From contig NZ_SATR01000038.1 of assembly GCF_004551525.1 (NCBI RefSeq), positions 1 through 42,984 of the forward strand: a DNA stretch of 42,984 bases. Direction: 5' to 3'. The notes beneath the pieces are model-generated. The model did no database searches. It saw only the letters and a program-made list of their open reading frames with translations, and was not told the origin of the DNA. This document shows, one piece after another, positions 16,801 to 25,198 of this stretch. Each line of letters begins with the position of its first letter. Position 1 is the first letter of the stretch. The stretch is from Vibrio ouci (GTDB lineage Bacteria > Pseudomonadota > Gammaproteobacteria > Enterobacterales > Vibrionaceae). Both the position numbers and the translations under genes were made by a program.

Positions 16801-17538
16801 ATGCGACCAATAAGAAGAGACACTTCCCCGGAGGCTGACGATTATGATGATTATACCAAGGCAAAACCTGCGTTAATAGGTCGTTTAGGGAGTTATTGTT
16901 CGTACTGTGAGCGTCCAATAAAAACTAATTTGGCTGTGGAGCATATTCAACCTAAAGCTGGCGATGATGGACACCCTGAGTTAATTGGCAGGTGGACGAA
17001 TTTTCTTTTGGCTTGTGTTAATTGTAATTCGACTAAGAAAGATAAAAAGGTCGACTTAGATAAACTATTAATACCAGATCGCGACAATACTTTTAGCTCC
17101 TTTCAATATACTGAGGATGGGAAAGTTTCGGTTTCTGAGGCATTGGCTACTCCAATCAGTGGATATGCAAAAGCAACTTTAGAGCTTGTTGGTCTTGACA
17201 AGAAAATACTCCGCGCACTCGATGCAAATGGCGTACAAGTTGAGATTGACCGTGTTTCTCAAAGGATGCAAGCGTGGGCAAAAGCTCAAAGTGCAGAAGC
17301 GATGATTCAACAGCAACCCCAAAATGACTTACTAAAAGAAATGGCTATTGGCTGGGCGGTTTCTGAAGGTTTCTTTAGTATTTGGTTGACTGTATTTGCA
17401 GATTGTCCTGATATGAAGCTTAAACTTGTGCGTGCATTCAAAGGAACTGAAGAGAGTGGTTGTTTTGATATGACAACAGGTGATTCAGTAACCCCAGCCC
17501 CAAATCCAGATGTACTTGCCCATGGCGGTAAAGTTTAA
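16801..17538 (+). CDS. HNH endonuclease, PtuB-like (Septu defence)
   Basis: The protein has 245 residues. The zinc-stabilised HNH core is clear: YCSYC (C33, C36), LAVEHIQPK (H48), WTNFLLACVNCNSTKKDKK (N-rich helix with C72, C75). This is the layout of PtuB and of other CxxC...HxxPK...CxxC nucleases that work with AAA ATPases. The C-terminal region (from about 100) is helical and without a recognised domain. The gene directly follows the ATPase. Together they form the inserted cassette between the RM genes. The 30 bases to hsdR include CAGAG, serving as its ribosome-binding site. Confidence 0.8.
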   Translation: MRPIRRDTSPEADDYDDYTKAKPALIGRLGSYCSYCERPIKTNLAVEHIQPKAGDDGHPELIGRWTNFLLACVNCNSTKKDKKVDLDKLLIPDRDNTFSSFQYTEDGKVSVSEALATPISGYAKATLELVGLDKKILRALDANGVQVEIDRVSQRMQAWAKAQSAEAMIQQQPQNDLLKEMAIGWAVSEGFFSIWLTVFADCPDMKLKLVRAFKGTEESGCFDMTTGDSVTPAPNPDVLAHGGKV

Positions 17539-17568
17539 ATCTCCTTTCTGTCTTGCAGAGAATATATT

Positions 17569-20500
17569 TTGGCAAATAACGAATTCGATAAGGTAGAAGC
17601 CCCCGCCATTGCTCAGTTAGTTAAGCTTGGCTGGACTTACGTACAAGGTAAATCCCTCTCCCCTGAACATGCAAATCAAGAGCGTACCTATCTACGTGAC
17701 GTCATACTGGTGAAGCGCTTAGAGGCGGCAATTAAACGTATTAACCCTTGGATCAGTGAAGAAAACCTGCGAAAGGTATCTAGGGAAGTTACGCACCCCA
17801 ATTTTGCTGCTTTGATGGAGTACAACCATGCTTTCTACCAAACCATGGTTAACTACCTATCGGTAGAGCAAGACCTCGGTAAAGGGCGTAAAGGGCAAAC
17901 CGTTAAACTTATCGACTTCGATACGCCGCCCAACAACGAATTCTTAGTGACGAACCAGTTTAAAGTCGAAGGTGCACAAAACATTATCCCTGACATAATC
18001 TGTTTTGTTAACGGTATTCCTCTTGCTGTCATTGAATGCAAATCTCCGTACATTTCTGACCCTATGAGCCACGGAATAGACCAGCTTCGTCGTTACGCTA
18101 ACCTACGTGAACAAGAAAATGAAGAAGGTGCGGCAAAGCTATTTTGGTATAACCAATTGATGGTTTCGACCTGTCGTGACCAAGCGAGAGTCGGTACTAT
18201 TAGCTCCAGCAGTCAGCACTATGGTGATTGGAAAGATGCCTACCCATACAGTGATGAAGAGCTAGCTCAACAATCACTGCACGACAATGCAGTGACGTTT
18301 CGTTCTACCGTGGACGTTCAGCTTCCTGACGATGTTGTGGATGACAACTCCGAGGCAGAAAGCCAAGTTGAGTTCTTACAAGCTGCCGAAGAAAAAGCCA
18401 CTTACGAAGTCCTGACTCGTGTAACAGCGCAGCAGCGATTAATAGCAGGCATTTTTAGCCTGGATAACTTCCTCGATATTCTGCAAAACTTCATCATCTA
18501 TGAAACCGACGATGGCAAAATTATTAAGAAAGTTGCACGTTATCAGCAGTATCGTGCCGTTAATAAGGTCATTCAGCGCTTAAAAACAGGTAAAGACCGC
18601 AGAGAAAAATCTGGCGTGGTGTGGCATACGCAGGGGAGTGGTAAATCTCTGACCATGGTCATGCTAGCGGTGAAGATGCGCCGTGACCCTGAACTGCAGC
18701 AATATAAGTTGGTATTCATCACCGATAGAACTCAGCTCGATGAGCAGCTCTCTGATACTTTCCGTGATGCGCAAGGTGAAACCGTTTATAACGCTGGCTC
18801 AGTGAATGAACTCAAAGAGCTACTAAAAAAAGACAGCTCAGATCTCGTTACGGCAATGGTTCAGAAGTTCTCTGATTTAGAGAAAGAACAAGAGAAACAG
18901 CCGAAAGCTGCAGAAGGGTTTAAAGATCTAAACCCTAGCGAAAAAATCATCGTATTGGCTGATGAGGCACACCGTACTCAGTTTGGTGGTCTTGCGATGA
19001 CTATCAATGCTGCACTGCCTAATGCGCCTAAAGTAGGCTTTACGGGGACACCACTGCTTAAAACCCAGAAGATGGGGCAAGCATTTGGTGGCTATATTGA
19101 CGAGTACAAAATCAACCAAGCAGTAGAAGACGGGGCGACTGTACGCCTGCTGTATGAAGGTCGAGAAGTTAAGTCTGAAGTTGCTGGAGAATCTCTTGAT
19201 AAGTTGTTTGAAGAATACTTTGGTGAATACACAGAAGAAGAACAGCGCGAAATTAAGAAAAAGTACGGTGTAGAACGTGCCGTGCGTGAAGCGCCTGCAC
19301 GCATCCGTTGGGTCTGCCTTGATCTGCTCAAGCACTATAAAGAGCGCATTCGTCCTGATGGCTTTAAAGCAATGATTGTTGTTGGTAGCCGCCATGCCGC
19401 TGCCGTTTTCAAAAAGACACTGGATGAGCTTGGTGCTCCGCCTTCAGAGGTGATCATTTCTGGTGACCACAACGATAAGCAGTATATCGCTAAGTACACC
19501 GACAAAGCACATCAAAAAAAGGTGATTAGTAACTTCAAAAAGCCTTTTGGTATGGATAAGGCTGGCACTGAAGAAAAGGACAAGAAGTTTGATAATACGG
19601 CGTTTCTCATCGTCAAAGATATGCTGTTAACTGGCTTTGATGCACCGATTGCACAGGTCATGTATATCGATAGAAAACTGCAAGATCACACATTAATGCA
19701 AGCCATCGCTCGTGTGAATCGTACATACAAAGGTAAAACTTGTGGCTACATCGTTGACTACTATGGTCTTGCAACGCACTTAACTGAAGCGCTTGATTTG
19801 TTTAGTAGTGAAGATGTTGAGGGGACGTATCAAAGCCTCAAAGACGAGGTACCGAAGCTTAAGGCGAAACATACCCGTGCAATGTCATTCTTTAAACACA
19901 TTGATAGCGATGATATTGACGAGTATGTGCTCGCGCTTAAAGATGAAACTACTCGTGCTCAATTTGATGTAGCGTTCAAACTTTTTGCCAAACAGCTCAA
20001 CGTAATATTGCCTGATGCGAGTGCTGCTCCTTTTATCCCAGATATGAAGTTGCTAGGAAAAGTACACAATGCATCGCGAACCATGTATCGAGATGCTGGT
20101 TTAGATATGCGTGAGATTGGTGAAAAAGTAAGACAGTTGGTCGATGAGCATATTTTGAGTACAGGGGTAGATCCTAAAATTCCTCCAGTGGACTTATTGG
20201 CAGCCAACTTCAAAGATACGATTAAGCCAAATAAATCAGATGAATCTAAAGCCTCTGAGATAGAGAGCGCTATCAAGCATCATATAACCGTTAATCTTGA
20301 TGATGACCCTGAGTACTACCGTTCTTTGAGTCTGAGACTGAGGGATATTATCGAGAAGACGTCTGGTCAATGGGCTTTGCAGCTTGAGTTACTACTTGCA
20401 ATGACAGATGACATTGGGTCAGCCCACCAGCAAGCCGCTCAAGATGTTGGGTTAAACGAAACAGAGTTCGCTTTTTACAATATCTTAATTGCCGAGGTGA

Positions 20501-20754
20501 CTAACGCTAATGATGGCGATGTGATTGATGAAAGCGTCCATGAAGCTATTAAAGATACCACGCAAACTTTGGTCGCCATGTTAAATGAAGCAACGGAAAT
20601 GATTGATTTCTTCGCTAAGCAAGATGAAGTTAAGCGGATGAAGAAAGAGATAAAACGCGCTGTGCTTGATCAGCCGTTTGGTGATAAAGCATTGGTTAGT
20701 GCTCTTCAAGAGCGTTTTATGGATCTCGCTAAGCACAAGTTCGGCAATAAATGA
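17569..20754 (+). CDS. hsdR: Type I restriction endonuclease subunit (TTG start)
   Basis: The protein has 1061 residues. The PD-(D/E)XK nuclease sits near residues 140-165 (IIPDIICFVNGIPLAVIECKSP). The SF2 translocase follows: Walker A HTQGSGKSLT (about residues 354-363), motif II DEAHRTQFG, then VGFTGTPLL, and motif VI MQAIARVNRTYKGK. A helical C-terminus contacts HsdM. It cuts unmethylated DNA after ATP-driven translocation. The start is TTG at 17569, aligned exactly to the ATG of the vestigial copy at 15348. The change to TTG may lower translation after the insertion. Its TGA overlaps the next ATG. Confidence 0.95.
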   Translation: MANNEFDKVEAPAIAQLVKLGWTYVQGKSLSPEHANQERTYLRDVILVKRLEAAIKRINPWISEENLRKVSREVTHPNFAALMEYNHAFYQTMVNYLSVEQDLGKGRKGQTVKLIDFDTPPNNEFLVTNQFKVEGAQNIIPDIICFVNGIPLAVIECKSPYISDPMSHGIDQLRRYANLREQENEEGAAKLFWYNQLMVSTCRDQARVGTISSSSQHYGDWKDAYPYSDEELAQQSLHDNAVTFRSTVDVQLPDDVVDDNSEAESQVEFLQAAEEKATYEVLTRVTAQQRLIAGIFSLDNFLDILQNFIIYETDDGKIIKKVARYQQYRAVNKVIQRLKTGKDRREKSGVVWHTQGSGKSLTMVMLAVKMRRDPELQQYKLVFITDRTQLDEQLSDTFRDAQGETVYNAGSVNELKELLKKDSSDLVTAMVQKFSDLEKEQEKQPKAAEGFKDLNPSEKIIVLADEAHRTQFGGLAMTINAALPNAPKVGFTGTPLLKTQKMGQAFGGYIDEYKINQAVEDGATVRLLYEGREVKSEVAGESLDKLFEEYFGEYTEEEQREIKKKYGVERAVREAPARIRWVCLDLLKHYKERIRPDGFKAMIVVGSRHAAAVFKKTLDELGAPPSEVIISGDHNDKQYIAKYTDKAHQKKVISNFKKPFGMDKAGTEEKDKKFDNTAFLIVKDMLLTGFDAPIAQVMYIDRKLQDHTLMQAIARVNRTYKGKTCGYIVDYYGLATHLTEALDLFSSEDVEGTYQSLKDEVPKLKAKHTRAMSFFKHIDSDDIDEYVLALKDETTRAQFDVAFKLFAKQLNVILPDASAAPFIPDMKLLGKVHNASRTMYRDAGLDMREIGEKVRQLVDEHILSTGVDPKIPPVDLLAANFKDTIKPNKSDESKASEIESAIKHHITVNLDDDPEYYRSLSLRLRDIIEKTSGQWALQLELLLAMTDDIGSAHQQAAQDVGLNETEFAFYNILIAEVTNANDGDVIDESVHEAIKDTTQTLVAMLNEATEMIDFFAKQDEVKRMKKEIKRAVLDQPFGDKALVSALQERFMDLAKHKFGNK

Positions 20755-21482
20755 TTGAGCAAAACATGACGAAAAAGCACCAGCCAGAGCTTATTCATAC
20801 TGCCAGTTACAGTGTGCTGGTGGAGCGTACTTCAAGAAAGAAAACTGCATCACTTAAAGTTGATGAAGGGGAGGTGACTATCATCGTTCCCAAGTTATTA
20901 GAGCAAGAAAAAATAGATGAAATTCTTGCAGATAAGCATAGTTGGATAGTTGATAAGTTGGCTCAATATCAAGCTCATAGTCCCTCGTTAGCACGAGAAT
21001 ATGTATCGGGTGAGGCATTGCCATACCTAGGGCGTAATTATCGCTTAAAAGTGCTTACAGGTGATTTGGCACCCACTAAGCTGATGAATGGGCGCATCAC
21101 TGTAACCGTGCCAGAACCTTCAACTCAAACGCACTATATTCGCAGGGCATTGGTAAATTGGTACAAGCGCCACGCTGACAAAAAGATTCGCGAAAAAGTG
21201 AGGCGTTATGAATCGCTGGTGGGTGTTGAAACTGGCGTCGTTCGGACTAAAGAGTTTAAGAGCCGCTGGGGTAGTTGTACCCCTTACGGTGATTTAGAGT
21301 TTAACTGGGTAATTGTGATGGCCCCTAACCGTGTAGTTGACTATGTGGTTATCCACGAGCTTTGCCATTTGCTTCATCATGATCATTCACCTCAGTTCTG
21401 GAAGGAAGTGGAGCGAGTCATGCCCGACTACAAAGAGAATAAAGAGTGGCTTAGAGAATTTGGGCATGGACTGTGCGTGTAG
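20751..21482 (+). CDS. YgjP-like metallopeptidase (DUF45/M48-related)
   Basis: The protein has 243 residues. The zinc-site helix VIHELCHLLHHDHSPQFWKEVERVMPDYKE carries HELCH and the downstream conserved His/Glu pattern of YgjP-like WLM-type metallopeptidases. FKSRWGSCTPYGDLEFNWVIVMAP is the other signature block. It overlaps hsdR by four bases (ATGA), so the two are translationally coupled. Genes of this family are frequently the last gene of type I RM operons, but their role there is unknown; processing of a restriction subunit is one guess. An alternative ATG is at 20766 (MTKKHQ). Confidence 0.88.
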   Translation: MIEQNMTKKHQPELIHTASYSVLVERTSRKKTASLKVDEGEVTIIVPKLLEQEKIDEILADKHSWIVDKLAQYQAHSPSLAREYVSGEALPYLGRNYRLKVLTGDLAPTKLMNGRITVTVPEPSTQTHYIRRALVNWYKRHADKKIREKVRRYESLVGVETGVVRTKEFKSRWGSCTPYGDLEFNWVIVMAPNRVVDYVVIHELCHLLHHDHSPQFWKEVERVMPDYKENKEWLREFGHGLCV

Positions 21483-21653
21483 TCATATTTGTTTATATAC
21501 CTGCGTAACAATAGATAAGTAATTAAATTTATATTATCCGTGGACTAAATTCACAAATTGGGTACTTAACTTAATTAGCTCTTAACTAAACAATATTTAA
21601 ATCAGTTAATTAGATACAATTCATACTATTTTCATCGTGAGCTGAGGTCTAGG

Positions 21654-24188
21654 GTGAGTTACAAAGGTGTACGATTAGCTGAATTGATGACTTATGAATT
21701 CGGTCAAGTAGAAGGTGATTTCGAAAAGATAGATGAGCGTTCTTTGAGGTCAGCTATTCCACATGGAATGAGCTTTAAAGGTTTCTTGGATAGTCTCAAG
21801 CGCGGCGAACTAGCTTTATTGACAGATACTCCCTCTAATCCTGTTATGCAATACGATTCTATTAGTAAATCTTGGAGCATATCGTCCGGAGGACACGAAG
21901 CCCTCTCTCCAGAGGCTAAAAATGCGTTTATTGCCAGAAGTAAAATGTCTGGAGCCTCTGCTGGGGGGGCTGTAAATCGCAGCGCAGTTTATGAGCCCAA
22001 TATCGAAGATACATACACACCAGAGCCAGCAAAACCAGATACCTCCGATGCTCCACCTAAGCTGAAGTATGAGTATTGTTTCGAAATCGCTTGTTCTGAT
22101 GAGACCTTTAGAGAAAGAGTCGGGTGTTCTTTCCAGATAGCTAAAACCAAACAAGAAGATTTGATTGGACGTTGGCAGACTTCACCTACAGAACATGGGA
22201 CAAAGTACACTGCACAGTTGGTATTCGACGAGCCTAAACAGCTAGTAGCGAAAGTTGCTTCGAGCTCCATGGGGGTTAGTGTCCCAGAGAATATTCAGGT
22301 AAAACCTATTGGGTCTGGTGTTGTCCGCGAAGCCTTTATACCTATAATTCCATCCGTTCAATTAGGGGAACGATTAGGCCTACCAACGGAAGGTTATTAT
22401 TACCACTTCCATAATGGGAGGTTAGTCCAAGAGTACAAACTGTTAGGCGACAAAAAATGGGCGTTCTATGCTACTCGTTCTAGGCATGACAAACTCGATG
22501 ACGAACAAGGCTACAACACTTACCAAAGTGCAATTTTAGTCTTTTGGAAATTAGGTGGCACAGAGGTTGAAGATCAGAATCTAGTCTACCTTGAGAAACA
22601 AATTACCCGAGAAGAGTTGGATAGCCTAAGTAAAGATTGGCTATCTGAGCATGGTGTCCAGCTCAATATCAAAGAATTACTTAATGCTCCGAAACAACCA
22701 ATCATTGAAAGAGCACAAGTCCAACTAAACCCAAATGTTGAAGTGGACGACACCCCAAAAACACATACCGTCAGGATTGATCCGCAAACTAACCAACGTG
22801 AATCTTGGAGTGTCATAGCCGAGCTTCACAAGTTATCGGCGAAGCAATTGCTGGAATACAATCCAAATTACAATGCCGATCCTATGTCGCTAAAAGTAGA
22901 TGACATTCTGACGGTGCAACAACCTGCCAAACATAATACTACAGAGCAAGTTGAGCGTAACCAGCCCCCCGTAGAGCCAGAAACCTATAACCATGCAGCG
23001 AACTCTCACTATACGTATAAGGGGGATTTTCAAGGAACGTCCATCACACCTATCAATAACGAAGGGATGTTAACTAATGACGTAACCGTGGTTAACTTGG
23101 CTTCAATTTCTCCTCAAGATGTTGACGATGTGTATCTTGTCTTCGCTGATAAGAAAATGAGCATTGAAGACTTTGCTCAAGAAACATATTTATCGAAAGA
23201 TGAAACGATTATCGAGCATGTTTTGTCTTCGAACCCTCATCTTAAGCGTAGCTTCAGTCAGATCATCGAAGGTATGCCGTTAGTCGTCTCTCCATGGATT
23301 GAAAAGCACCCAGACGAAGAACTCGCCGTTAACCAAGCCGATGACCTCATGGATGAGTTTCTAAAACTTTCCAGCGAAGAGAAAAAATGGTTTGCAGAGC
23401 ACCACGAAACTGCAACCAATGCTTTGCTTGTTTCTGCCACATCGGGGTTGGACATCTATCAAGGCACCGCGATTTCAACTGAACTAAGTGACTTTAACCT
23501 CAATCATGTTGTCGCAGGGGCTGGTGCTGTAGTGGCAGGAGCACAGGTTCAAGGGGATAAACTTAGCAAACGGATGAAATCATTTGCTGAATATTCCCGC
23601 TATGTCGCTGAAAAAACTAAAGGTCTGTCTGGGCAAGCGCTTTATTCAAATACTGAATATAAAGCATGGCGTAAAGAATCAAGGGTGTTTCAGAGTGAAA
23701 TGAAGTCAATTCTTTCTGAAGTTGGAAAACCCGGGTACATAAAGAACATTCAGGCCAAACGTATCAACAACTACCTCAATGTTGGTAAGCGTCAGTTGTA
23801 TCGTGCAAAAGACTTCTCTAAAGCCATATCAGGCATTGAAATGACGGCGCTGTACAAGCAGGCTATGTCATTTAGTAAAATGGCGTCTACAGCAAGTTGG
23901 TTGGTTGTAGGTGTTGGTTTATATGGCAATGCGAAGGATGTTTATCAAACTTGTGAAATGAATGGAGTAATAAGCGAAGCATGTGGTCGCTCGACGACTA
24001 GGAACGTCATATCTGGCGGGATAAACGCCGCAGCGGGTTATGCCATAGGTTATGGGTTGAGTTTAATACCAGTTACGGGAGGCTTATCCATTGTTTTGGT
24101 TGGTGCTGGAGCATTTCTGTGGGGAATGCAAGGTGGTGAAATCTCTAATCAAATTGGATCAACTATTGAGGAGCTAGTCTTTGAGTGA
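21654..24188 (+). CDS. LysM-containing large protein with membrane-active-looking C-terminus (candidate toxin/effector)
   Basis: The protein has 844 residues, GTG start with GAGG seven bases upstream. There is no signal peptide. Residues about 365-420 form a LysM-like domain (TNQRESWSVIAELHKLSAKQLLEYNPNYNADPMSLKVDDILTV). A second LysM-like stretch follows at about 515-560. The last about 230 residues contain GAGAVVAGAQV, then SWLVVGVGLYGNAKDVYQ, then a Gly/Ala-rich hydrophobic hairpin (INAAAGYAIGYGLSLIPVTGGLSIVLVGAGAFLWGMQGG). This combination resembles type VI secretion-type or colicin-like pore-forming effectors. A small membrane protein gene overlaps its end by 8 bases, as expected for immunity. 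There is no PAAR or MIX motif that I can see. Effector function is inference; phage-like lysis is an alternative. Confidence 0.7.
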   Translation: MSYKGVRLAELMTYEFGQVEGDFEKIDERSLRSAIPHGMSFKGFLDSLKRGELALLTDTPSNPVMQYDSISKSWSISSGGHEALSPEAKNAFIARSKMSGASAGGAVNRSAVYEPNIEDTYTPEPAKPDTSDAPPKLKYEYCFEIACSDETFRERVGCSFQIAKTKQEDLIGRWQTSPTEHGTKYTAQLVFDEPKQLVAKVASSSMGVSVPENIQVKPIGSGVVREAFIPIIPSVQLGERLGLPTEGYYYHFHNGRLVQEYKLLGDKKWAFYATRSRHDKLDDEQGYNTYQSAILVFWKLGGTEVEDQNLVYLEKQITREELDSLSKDWLSEHGVQLNIKELLNAPKQPIIERAQVQLNPNVEVDDTPKTHTVRIDPQTNQRESWSVIAELHKLSAKQLLEYNPNYNADPMSLKVDDILTVQQPAKHNTTEQVERNQPPVEPETYNHAANSHYTYKGDFQGTSITPINNEGMLTNDVTVVNLASISPQDVDDVYLVFADKKMSIEDFAQETYLSKDETIIEHVLSSNPHLKRSFSQIIEGMPLVVSPWIEKHPDEELAVNQADDLMDEFLKLSSEEKKWFAEHHETATNALLVSATSGLDIYQGTAISTELSDFNLNHVVAGAGAVVAGAQVQGDKLSKRMKSFAEYSRYVAEKTKGLSGQALYSNTEYKAWRKESRVFQSEMKSILSEVGKPGYIKNIQAKRINNYLNVGKRQLYRAKDFSKAISGIEMTALYKQAMSFSKMASTASWLVVGVGLYGNAKDVYQTCEMNGVISEACGRSTTRNVISGGINAAAGYAIGYGLSLIPVTGGLSIVLVGAGAFLWGMQGGEISNQIGSTIEELVFE

Positions 24189-24594
24189 CCTAATTACTAA
24201 ATATGCAGCCATCATTGCTGGGGTTTGTGTAATTCCATTTTTTATAACAAATGCCTACTTAACTATTAAGTTAAGGCCGAGAAAATACGAGTTAATACAA
24301 TTAATTTATCAAAGCGCTCCTGAGAAATTTAGAAGTCGAGCTTTATTAGTCATGGAAGCTCACATGTCTTGGGTCGCTGGTAGTGCGTGTAGTTATATTT
24401 GGTTCGTATACCCAATGCTACGTTTCGCATGGGGTATACCGGCCTCTGCTATATCTCAATGGCAAAGTGATATAAAGAAAGCATTAGGCCCAACCTATAA
24501 CCTCTACTGGATATCTACAATGTTACTCAATGTAACTTTTGCAGGTTTAGCCATCTTTATCATTAATGAATACGTTATTAGTAAGTTTGTGTGA
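24181..24594 (+). CDS. Small multi-TM protein, candidate immunity partner
   Basis: The protein has 137 residues, TTG start with GAGGAG seven bases upstream and inside the preceding gene. Three to four hydrophobic segments are visible: YAAIIAGVCVIPFFITNAYLTI, SWVAGSACSYIWFVYPMLRFAWG, and YWISTMLLNVTFAGLAIFIINEYVI. I do not recognise the family. Immunity proteins to pore-forming toxins are typically small inner-membrane proteins encoded directly after the toxin, and the 8-base overlap fits. No terminator is evident in the short gap (24595-24681) to the convergent gene. Confidence 0.7.
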   Translation: MSDLITKYAAIIAGVCVIPFFITNAYLTIKLRPRKYELIQLIYQSAPEKFRSRALLVMEAHMSWVAGSACSYIWFVYPMLRFAWGIPASAISQWQSDIKKALGPTYNLYWISTMLLNVTFAGLAIFIINEYVISKFV

Positions 24595-24681
24595 TTGTTA
24601 AGTCAGAGTGTCTTCATGAGATAAGTAACTGAGGTAGACTTGACTGTTTTTTGCCCACCTTTCCATTTGTTCTCTGCGTGT

Positions 24682-25152
24682 TTATTGGACTGCTGCTTTG
24701 ATATTCATGAAGTCTGGTTTATCAAAGCATTGTTGGTGATTGCAACCTTGTAGAGTTCGGTGAATAAAATTTAGAAAATGACTAAGAGCGCGTCGGTTAT
24801 TGTGCAGTAGATCTAGCTCTTTGGTTTCAGTAGGTATGCGCTTGTACGCTTTTTCAAGCTCTGAAAGTATGTAAGGAATTTCTCCGTCATAGAGCCTAAC
24901 TCCTGAGACGCATTCCCCATAAGTTGAATTGAAGTCGTTTTTACTTGCAATAGCAACCAAGCAACGTTCAATGTGTTTCTTTAACTGGACGCTTCGCTGA
25001 TCAACCATGCTTTCAATAGTAATACAGCACGAACGAGCCATGAACTGACAGGATGTATTGCCATTGAGTCGATACTCTCTTTTGTAGTGTAAGTAAACTT
25101 TTGTTATTTCGCTTGTGAGCTCTAAAGCCTCTTCAACTAGCATTCTTTTCAT
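24682..25152 (-). CDS. Unknown protein downstream of the terminase genes
   Basis: The protein has 156 residues. I start it at the ATG at 25152 (MKRMLVEEALELTSEITK) with GGAAA nearby; the longer frame would overlap the terminase. It is mostly helical, with scattered Cys and His residues (ARSCCITIE, YGECVSG, GCNHQQCF), not in a clear zinc pattern. It lies 46 bases after the large terminase stop and probably shares its transcript. I do not recognise a family. Confidence 0.65.
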   Translation of the reverse strand: MKRMLVEEALELTSEITKVYLHYKREYRLNGNTSCQFMARSCCITIESMVDQRSVQLKKHIERCLVAIASKNDFNSTYGECVSGVRLYDGEIPYILSELEKAYKRIPTETKELDLLHNNRRALSHFLNFIHRTLQGCNHQQCFDKPDFMNIKAAVQ

Positions 25153-25198
25153 TCTTGTATTTCCTTTTGTTTTATTTTGTGGCACGCGCGGAGTTTGT

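Noticed and set aside
15345..17538. Retron associated with the ATPase/HNH pair
   Set aside because: No reverse transcriptase ORF exists in the island, and no msr/msd-like structure was seen.
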